Positions 42,335-48,126 of a stretch of 48,126 nt of DNA are shown here, piece after piece. The first letter of the stretch is position 1; every line of letters begins with the position of its first letter. Location: contig NZ_BAYE01000035.1 in the NCBI RefSeq assembly GCF_000685095.1, positions 1 through 48,126 on the forward strand, given 5' to 3'. Both the position numbers and the translations under genes were made by a program. The notes beneath the pieces are model-generated. The model saw nothing but the letters and a program-made list of their open reading frames with translations. It had not been told where the DNA came from and searched no databases. Source of the stretch: Paraburkholderia caledonica NBRC 102488. Lineage in GTDB: Bacteria > Pseudomonadota > Gammaproteobacteria > Burkholderiales > Burkholderiaceae.

Positions 42335-43108
42335 ATGTTCTCCGTTGATTGACTGAAGGGGTGATAGACGGCAGCGTGAGTTCGCCCCGCTCGTCTCGCC
42401 TCAGAACGCAGCGCAGCTTTCGGTGGCGCCACATTTCGCAGCGGGGCAAACACGTCGCTGAGCAGCGACGACTCTGGATAGCTTCAGCGTGCCATGCGTG
42501 GCGGAATGTCAAGGCAACGTCGAACGACCGAGGCAGCGCGCCCATGCATCCAGCGAAGAAATTCCTTCGATGCGTAACCCGTTGCCTCTGCTCTTCAACG
42601 CAACAAAACGTGAATGCGCGCGCGTTTGGATGTTCGCTGCTTCCGCCGAAAGCCAGGCGAAATTAGTGATCATTCGCTTCCCTATTAACCTCATCAGATC
42701 TGTACAGTTGGTCGGTCAAGCAGTGTTGTCTTCGCCGCGGCCAACGGCCTGCGACCGCCTTGGCTCAACGTGATACAGCCGCGCAGGCAACGCTGGCCAC
42801 AGCAGTGCTCTGAACAGGCTGCTGCGGGACGATAGTCTCGGCACGCCGAGCAGTTTGAACCAACAGGAGAATGTGAATGAAGGTATCGGGCATCTGCCGT
42901 CGACATCGGTTACGGCCACGCCAAACGAGCCGTTTTCGTTAGTCGATAACTCACCCTGAGCCGATGCGGAGGCTGTGTCGCGGCAGATTGCCCCCTCTCA
43001 GGCGCGAAGGACGACTGACTGAAAATTGCCGCCGGAAGCAGGGACTCGGTGGCCGCGACGGCCCCATATGATGGCGGGCACTGATGTGCTCCCCGACACA
43101 CGGACGAG
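42335..43108. other. Gene-poor stretch between NERD paralogue and 43109 gene
   Basis: About 770 bases. Several overlapping frames of 60-105 codons are present on both strands; none is recognisable. I see no repeat or terminator. Confidence 0.35.
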
Positions 43109-43459
43109 GTGAAGATGTCTACAATTCTTGATGTGCGCGAAGCCTTGGACAATTACCGGCTGCCCGCTGACTTCAAGGCGGTGCTCGAAGAGCTGCTCGA
43201 GCGTAATGTGGACCGTGCGAATAGCGCGGCAACGGGGAGCCCGAAAACGCTCTCGATGCAGACGCAGAAGTGCCGAACGATGACGCTCGGCAAGTCATTT
43301 GAGGAACTGCGACAAAACGGCTTCGCCTTGCAGTCTCCATACTCACTGAAGCACAAGCACGTCCAGTTCCTAGTGAACTTTTGGTTACGTAGGAAGCTGA
43401 CGCTGCAAGACGTCGGAGCGCCCTCTAGCCATGTCGATCTGCTTTTTCGGATGGTGTGA
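43109..43459 (+). CDS. Integrase N-terminal-domain-like protein B
   Basis: Protein of 116 residues: MSTILDVREALDNYRLPADF, then TLGKSFEELRQNGFALQSPY and SLKHKHVQFLVNFWLRRKLT. This is the same SAM-like domain as in protein A (33669-34355), matching its SGYALHSPWDFRGKHLQLL part. It stops right after the domain, whereas A continues with a helix-turn-helix. ATG 43109 is preceded by a GAGG-type site (GACGAGGTGAAG). It may be a complete single-domain DNA-binding protein or a truncated integrase. Confidence 0.6.
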   Translation: MKMSTILDVREALDNYRLPADFKAVLEELLERNVDRANSAATGSPKTLSMQTQKCRTMTLGKSFEELRQNGFALQSPYSLKHKHVQFLVNFWLRRKLTLQDVGAPSSHVDLLFRMV

Positions 43460-43646
43460 GAATATCACTGACGGAACACCCGGCACTGCTTGAGAGATGC
43501 ACAGGTCAAGTCAAATAAAGCGTGTCTTCCGAATCCAATCCGCACTTCGCCGACATGCTCCCTCACGAATATTTCCCGCTCGGCACGGTGCTTCATTTGC
43601 CAGTCGCTCCCGCTTCGGGCGTGGTGGAGGAAAAGGCGAAGTGAGC

Positions 43647-43913
43647 TCAGTTGTCCGGAAACCCGTTCGCGATTGCTTCACGAACCCGCTCTTCGGCGTC
43701 TTTGAACGCTCTCTCGGGATCTCCGAAGACATCCCCCCGCTCGATTTGATACGTGACGAAGTTTTTATACACAGGTGCGCCGTCAAGCCTCATGATCATT
43801 GCTCGGGCGTAATAGCAGCCGCTTGGACCAGGAGCTCCACGTCGCTTTTCGAGTTCAGCGTCAATAGCAATCTTATACGGTGGGACTTTAACCTCCTTAT
43901 GCAAGGCAGTCAT
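43647..43913 (-). CDS. Hypothetical protein
   Basis: Protein of 88 residues (MTALHKEVKVPPYKIAIDAE). The pattern YKIAIDAELEKR, YYARAMIMRLDG, FGDPERAFKDAEERVREAI looks like a compact beta-beta-beta-helix unit similar to other small Burkholderia hypotheticals. I do not recognise the family. A start four codons earlier at 43925 is possible. Confidence 0.55.
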   Translation of the reverse strand: MTALHKEVKVPPYKIAIDAELEKRRGAPGPSGCYYARAMIMRLDGAPVYKNFVTYQIERGDVFGDPERAFKDAEERVREAIANGFPDN

Positions 43914-44002
43914 GTCCGTCTCCATCGTGAGTTACGAGGAATCGTAGCGTGAGCACGATCTCAGCATTTGCGGCCTATATCGCTATCGCCGCATCTCCTG
44001 AC

Positions 44003-44209
44003 TCATCCGATGATGCTTAGAAGTTCAGGCAAGGTCATGTCGCCGAAATGCTCTTCCAGCACGAGGAACAGCGCCGCGTCGTATGCGACGCAGTGCCTGT
44101 TTTTAAATATGTCGAACTCTCCGAACTGCGCAACCACGCTGACTTCGGCTGCAGCGCAGGCGGATTCGAAGATTGCTTTTGCTTGCGCGACGGTGAGGTT
44201 TAGGTCCAT
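44003..44209 (-). CDS. Hypothetical small protein
   Basis: A 68-residue protein starting MDLNLTVAQAKAIFESACAA. It is mainly helical and acidic, ending DMTLPELLSIIG. The frame is open to 44293, but ATG 44209 starts the part that looks coding. No clear ribosome site and no family. Confidence 0.4.
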   Translation of the reverse strand: MDLNLTVAQAKAIFESACAAAEVSVVAQFGEFDIFKNRHCVAYDAALFLVLEEHFGDMTLPELLSIIG

Positions 44210-44375
44210 GTGGTCAATGCCACTGAAAAAGGCCCCGAACCTCAACGAGGACGGGGCAAGAGCAATCCGAGAGATCTCACCGTACGGAAACATGAAGCGA
44301 TGAGAACTTCAATAACGGCCGGCCCGCCAGGAACTTTAGTAGAAGCTTTGATTGAAGCAGCAGCAAAACGAATGA

Positions 44376-44621
44376 TTGAAACCACGCGCAAACACTGGGT
44401 GTAAATTGCAAATCCGTCTCGACGAATGGCTCAAGCGTGAGTTTGATCCGCCGCCCGCTATCCGCACTGCTCGCCTGTGGGTCAATGCCGGAAAGATCTA
44501 TCCAGCGCCGGTCAAAGTTGGCCTGTCGTATCACGTCGACCAAAACGCGGTCTTTAATGACGGTACCGCACGCCTGTCCCTCGCACAAAGGGTTTTACAG
44601 AAATATGGCCGCACGTCCTAG
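44376..44621 (+). CDS. Phage excisionase-like protein
   Basis: Small DNA-binding protein. LQIRLDEWLKREFDPPPAIR, TARLWVNAGKIYPAPVKVG and YHVDQNAVF match the lambda-Xis-type excisionase domain (helix, then wing with Gly-Lys-Ile-Tyr-Pro-Ala-Pro). The nominal start is TTG 44376; translation may begin elsewhere. The end overlaps the integrase start by 17 bases, the usual phage xis-int order. Confidence 0.75.
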   Translation: MKPRANTGCKLQIRLDEWLKREFDPPPAIRTARLWVNAGKIYPAPVKVGLSYHVDQNAVFNDGTARLSLAQRVLQKYGRTS

Positions 44622-44995
44622 AATCCGCCGTCGCGCTAACTGGCCCGACAATCTCCACGAGCCGCGCCTTGGCTATTACACGTGGCGCGACCCTATCAGC
44701 AAAGAGACGCACATCCTCGGACGCATGCCGCTTGCCCAAGCGATACATGAAGCGCTGGAGGCTAATCTCGCGCTTCTCAGCCTAAAGCCGACGACGACGC
44801 TCGCCGAGCGGCTCAACATGCCGAAGGAAACCGTCGCCGCCCTGTTGCTCAAGATGCCGGCCTGGAGAGCGAAGCCTGAGACGATTCGCCATCGCAAGTA
44901 TGTCGACAACGCAATCCGCGACGAAATCGGCACGATCAGATGCGCTGAACTCACTACGAAGCATATCGCCGAGATGCTCGAAAAGATCGAGGCGG
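44605..44995 (+). pseudogene. Phage integrase, N-terminal fragment
   Basis: The frame starts MAARPRIRRRANWPDNLHEP and reads RLGYYTWRDPISKETHILGR, the arm-binding domain of lambda-type integrases. It continues with the first core-binding helices (RHRKYVDNAIRDEIG, ELTTKHIAEMLEKIEAG). It breaks at about 44995, where a glycosyltransferase begins in another frame. The catalytic domain is missing. Confidence 0.8.
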
Positions 44996-46066
44996 GGCGG
45001 CCAGGAAGTTCGTACACTCAAGGAAATGATCGCACTACGTGCGCTTGGTCACACCGTTGAACTCGTATGTTCCGACAATGCAATGCTGGGGATCCGTTCT
45101 CAAGCGGAAGGCTTTACAGTGCATCACGCGCCCATACACGGGGGCGCCGATGTGCGTTCCATGCTGAGAATCCGCACGCTTCTCGAACAACATAACTTCG
45201 ATGTGCTGATTACGCATAGCGGCCATGACACCTTGGTCGCAGGCGCGGCCGGACGTCTTGCGGGAACGCCGTTCATCGTGCGAACGCGGCATCTGGCGTT
45301 GCCCATCACATCGCTGGTTACGTACAACTGGATTCCCCATCACGTTGTGGCGGTGAGTCACTACGTGCGCAACTATCTGATTTCCGCCGGCGTGCAGGAA
45401 AGTCGCGTCGATACAATTTATGATGGCATTGTTAAGCCGGAGCCGCTGACGCTTTCGACTCTCCGCGACGAACTCGGACTCGATTCAGACACAGTCATCG
45501 CTGGAGTGGTTGCGATGCTCCGCGAAAAAAAAGGTCACGAGGACCTGATCGCGGCCGTAAGACCGATGATGATTGATCGACCGCATTTTCACGTCGTAAT
45601 CGCTGGCGAGGGCGGTGAACTTGCCAAACTGAAGGCGATGATCGACGGCTTTGGTTTGTCAGAACGGATTCATTTGCTGGGCTTCCGCAAGGACATCAAC
45701 AACGTGTTGCGTGGCTGTGATCTGTTCGTGCTCCCGACTCACCAGGAAGCGCTAGGCCAAGCGATTATCGAAGCGATGGCGATGGGTCTGCCCGTGGTTG
45801 GCACCGACGTCGACGGGGTTCCCGAGTTGATCGACTCGGGCGTGAACGGCTTGCTCGTGCCCCCGCGCAACATTGACGCGTTGCGCGCCGCGCTCACGCG
45901 TCTGGTCGACGACGCACCATTGCGCGCGCGCTTTGGACTGTCTGGTCGTATCAAGACCGACAACAACTTCACGGTAGAAGGTATGGCGAGAGAGACAATC
46001 GATCTATACCTGCGCGGCATCGATCGCCAGCGTCACGTATTCCGCCGGCGAGGAGCATCGGGATGA
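44996..46066 (+). pseudogene. GT4-family glycosyltransferase, 5' end replaced by integrase
   Basis: The sequence enters the family at GGQEVRTLKEMIALRALG, which normally follows about 12 residues of the first strand. The rest is complete: HRCFD-free donor domain with GVVAMLREKKGHEDLI, VIAGEGGELAKLKAMI, IHLLGFRKDINNVLRGCD and the catalytic loop LPTHQEALGQAIIEAMAMGL with GVPELIDSGVNGLLV. The native start is lost; ATG 45026 could give a shortened product. The stop overlaps the next gene by ATGA. It would transfer a sugar in surface-polysaccharide synthesis. Confidence 0.85.
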
Positions 46067-46892
46067 CCCGGCATGCCAAAGGAGTGCCCGTGCTGATGTA
46101 CCACCATATCAGCACGTCGCCGGGGATGATCACGGTGTCGCCCGATAACTTCGCTGCGCAAATGGCGTATCTGGCAGACGCGGAGTACAGGACGATCGGC
46201 AGCACGCAACTAGCCGCCTATCTGGCGGGAGAGGGTTGCCGGAGAAATCGGTCATGCTGACATTCGACGACGGCTATCTCGACAACTGGGTTCATGCGTA
46301 TCCCGTGCTTCAAGCACACGGTTTGACCGCTTTGTGCTTTCTTGTGACGAGCTGGATCGGCGAAGGGCCGGCGCGTGCCCATGCGGGCGCTGGCGGCACG
46401 TTGCCTCCACTACTCAACCATCGAGCCGGTGAAGTCGCGATTGAAAACGGTGAAGCTGATCGCGCGATTCTCCGATGGTCTGAAATCGACGCGATGCGCG
46501 ATGCGGGAACCTTCGAATTTCACAGCCATACCCATAGTCATGTGAGATGGGATCAAGTGTCATTCAATGCAGACGAGAAGTGCGCGGGACTCGAGCGCGA
46601 TCTCCACGATGCCCGCACGACCTTGGAAACACGGCTCGGAGCCATTTCCGATCACTTGTGCTGGCCCCAAGGCTATTACGACGATGACTATCGACGTGTC
46701 GCCTATCAGGCAGGATTCCGGCATTTCTACACATGCGAGAAGGGGTCCAATTACCCTGGAAACGATGGCAGCGCAGTTCGCTCGATTACTCGGTTAGAAG
46801 TGCGCGACCGTTCAGCATCATGGCTCGCCTCGCGGCTGTGGATTCACACCCGTCCCGCAATCAGCCGGGCATACCTCAGGATCAAACGGTGA
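46063..46892 (+). pseudogene. Polysaccharide deacetylase with frameshift
   Basis: The first frame (46063-46260) has VPVLMYHHISTSPGMITVSP and FAAQMAYLADAEYRTI. The second (46236-46892) has the metal-binding TFDDGYLDNWVHAY, the His pair in EFHSHTHSHVRWD and WPQGYYDDDYRRVA. One base appears to be lost near 46236, where GEGL-PEKSVMLTFDDG is expected. Without the shift it would be a complete NodB-like deacetylase of about 276 residues. It is coupled to the glycosyltransferase by ATGA. Confidence 0.88.
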
Positions 46893-47263
46893 TGCACCGA
46901 CAATCTCGCGATTACTTGCCGTCTGCGAGTGGCCTGAGCCGCGAAAACGATATATCGCACTGAATAGCGCCAACAAGCGGGACCTCAATCCGTAAGCCTG
47001 CAGAATCCGTTGCATGCATGGCCGTAGGGCCTTCGTCAGGCGAAGGGTTTTGAACAAACGTTGAACAAGGCTTGCTGGGTAAGGTCTTGCGGGCGACGGG
47101 GAAATGTCGATACCAAAGCGCTACTCACGCATATGACAGATGCGATTGCTGACCCGTACGCACGTTCGCGTGGCCTTGAACCTCTGAAGGTGAGGATCAG
47201 CAGAAGGTGACCAGGGTGACGGCACCGGTATCCGGCATATGGATCGTCGTGCACAAGGCGGAT
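46893..47263. other. Gene-free stretch before IS30 remnant
   Basis: About 370 bases. Short frames only. It should include the IS30 end and the former downstream part of the polysaccharide locus. Confidence 0.35.
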
Positions 47264-47628
47264 TCAACCGGTCGTCGCAACACCGGATTGTTGAACAGAT
47301 TTTAGATATTCGTCCAGCGCTTCGGCAGGAGTCTTCCACCCAAGCGTTTTCCGGGGCCTGGTATTCAGTGCATTGGCAACGGCCTGGATCTCTCGACCAC
47401 TCCACCGGGCTAGGTCAGTGCCCTTTGGAAAGTACTGTCGTAAAGGGCCATTCGTGTTTTCGTTCGTGCCGCGCCGCCATGGACTGTGCAGGTCGGCGAA
47501 GAATACCTTTACCCCGGACTCGACGGTAAAGCGGGCGTGATCGGATAATTCCTTGCCACGATCCCAAGTCAATGACCGCCACAACTGGACAGGCATGTCA
47601 GCGGAAAGTTTCAAGCTAGTTGTCGCCT
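47264..47628 (-). mobile_element. IS30 family transposase, C-terminal remnant
   Basis: The frame reads RSLTWDRGKELSDHARFTVE, DLHSPWRRGTNENTNGPLRQ, YFPKGTDLARWSGREIQAV and LNTRPRKTLGWKTPAEAL. This is the second half of the IS30 catalytic domain with the second Asp and the Glu. The N-terminal part is cut at about 47628 by the adjoining IS3 element. Confidence 0.88.
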
Positions 47629-47641
47629 CAACGAATAAATT

Positions 47642-48126
47642 TCAGGCGGCCTTTCTCTCCTGGTTAGGGCGTTGTGGGGCGGCACCCTGGTTGTCAATGT
47701 GATCCGGGTTCAGATGCACTGCATCTACACGCTGCCAGTTGCGCTTGCGGCGTTTCCATCGTAGCGGATTGCGCTGCCGGGCGCTCTCGTAGAGCGCCGC
47801 GCGTCGGTCCAGGATGTCCTGATCGAGATTCGCATGGCGTTGCGCTGGCGTCACGAACCGGATCGCACTGTGACGATGTTCGTGGTTGTACCAGCGCACC
47901 AGTGCGCCCACCCAGGCGCGTGCGGCAAACAGGGTGTCGAACGCCTTGAGTGGGTAAGCGGGGCGGTACTTCAGGGTCTTGAACAGCGACTCGGAATAAG
48001 GGTTGTCGTTGCTTACACCCGGACGACTCAACGACGGCATGACACCCAGCGCCTGGAGGGTGGCGAGCATCGTCGCGCCTTTCATCGGGCCGCCGTTATC
48101 CGAATGCAGAATCACCTGATCGGGCC
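47642..48126 (-). CDS. IS3 family transposase, C-terminal part (runs off window)
   Basis: The rve integrase core is seen from LHSDNGGPMKGATMLATLQA (second catalytic Asp) through SRPGVSNDNPYSESLFKTLK with the catalytic Glu, then WYNHEHRHSAIRFVTPAQRH. The protein ends RNWQRVDAVHLNPDH and a short tail. The frame is open to the window edge (GPDQVILHSD), so the N-terminal half is outside. Its right end lies at about 47628-47640 inside the IS30 remnant, so it inserted later. Confidence 0.93.
   Translation of the reverse strand, partial: PDQVILHSDNGGPMKGATMLATLQALGVMPSLSRPGVSNDNPYSESLFKTLKYRPAYPLKAFDTLFAARAWVGALVRWYNHEHRHSAIRFVTPAQRHANLDQDILDRRAALYESARQRNPLRWKRRKRNWQRVDAVHLNPDHIDNQGAAPQRPNQERKAA

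Noticed and set aside
44900..45025. Apparent N-terminus of the glycosyltransferase (MSTTQSATKSARSD)
   Set aside because: This is the integrase fragment read in another frame; the glycosyltransferase sequence begins only at GGQEV near 44996.
1..48126. CRISPR arrays, tRNA and rRNA genes
   Set aside because: No regularly spaced repeats and no tRNA- or rRNA-like sequences were recognised on either strand by reading.

Overview
The window is GC-rich DNA of a Burkholderiaceae-type betaproteobacterium (Burkholderia, Paraburkholderia or Caballeronia). This is judged from the gene families (DUF3331, a TniQ-like fragment, GntR/FCD, HxlR plus old yellow enzyme pairs), strong Shine-Dalgarno sites with some TTG/GTG starts, and IS110, IS30 and IS3 elements. 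No rRNA, tRNA or CRISPR array was recognised.

Region 1 (1-7.9 kb) is a stress and electrophile-defence block. It holds the 5' part of katG, a translationally coupled DUF3331-BON pair, a non-haem chloroperoxidase-like hydrolase, and two paralogous DJ-1/PfpI proteins transcribed divergently. The divergent region carries two near-identical 16-bp palindromic sites in opposite orientation. An old yellow enzyme (OYE) and a short-chain dehydrogenase (SDR) follow as an overlapping pair.

Region 2 (7.9-15.3 kb) is a catabolic locus: a FadR-type GntR regulator, a PLP threonine-dehydratase-like enzyme, a haloacid-dehalogenase-type hydrolase, an amidase and an M14 zinc carboxypeptidase. Three copies of an ATCGAT-N-ATCGAT palindrome lie upstream of gntR, upstream of the hydrolase gene and upstream of the peptidase. 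They suggest one regulon. Debris of LysR, ABC-ATPase, HAD and TniQ genes shows decay.

Region 3 (15.3-30.8 kb) contains an IS110 element and an HxlR regulator with a nested palindrome, divergent from a Tat-exported hydrolase and a second OYE. It also contains an SDR/AraC pair, an NTF2-like/AraC pair, a group II intron, a 5'-truncated histidine kinase, a complete chemotaxis receptor and a WecA-like membrane transferase.

Region 4 (31-44.6 kb) is an accessory island and the most unusual part. It encodes two diverged proteins that each appear to carry two ParB-type helix-turn-helix units but no ParB nuclease/CTPase domain. It also has an active-looking NERD nuclease-like membrane protein and a NERD paralogue with a destroyed active site, and a tyrosine recombinase followed by two small genes. 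One of those small genes resembles only the N-terminal DNA-binding domain of such integrases, and a second protein of that kind lies at 43.1 kb. Three gene types therefore occur twice. Imperfect direct repeats of about 60 bp, with 14 identical bases, flank the recombinase module. A type IV secretion VirB9 remnant indicates conjugative ancestry.

Region 5 (44.3-48.1 kb) starts with a phage excisionase and an integrase fragment fused head-on into a 5'-truncated glycosyltransferase. A frameshifted polysaccharide deacetylase follows, then an IS30 remnant interrupted by an IS3 element that runs off the window. The surface-polysaccharide genes at both sides (29.7 kb and 45-46.9 kb) suggest that the island landed in or next to such a locus.
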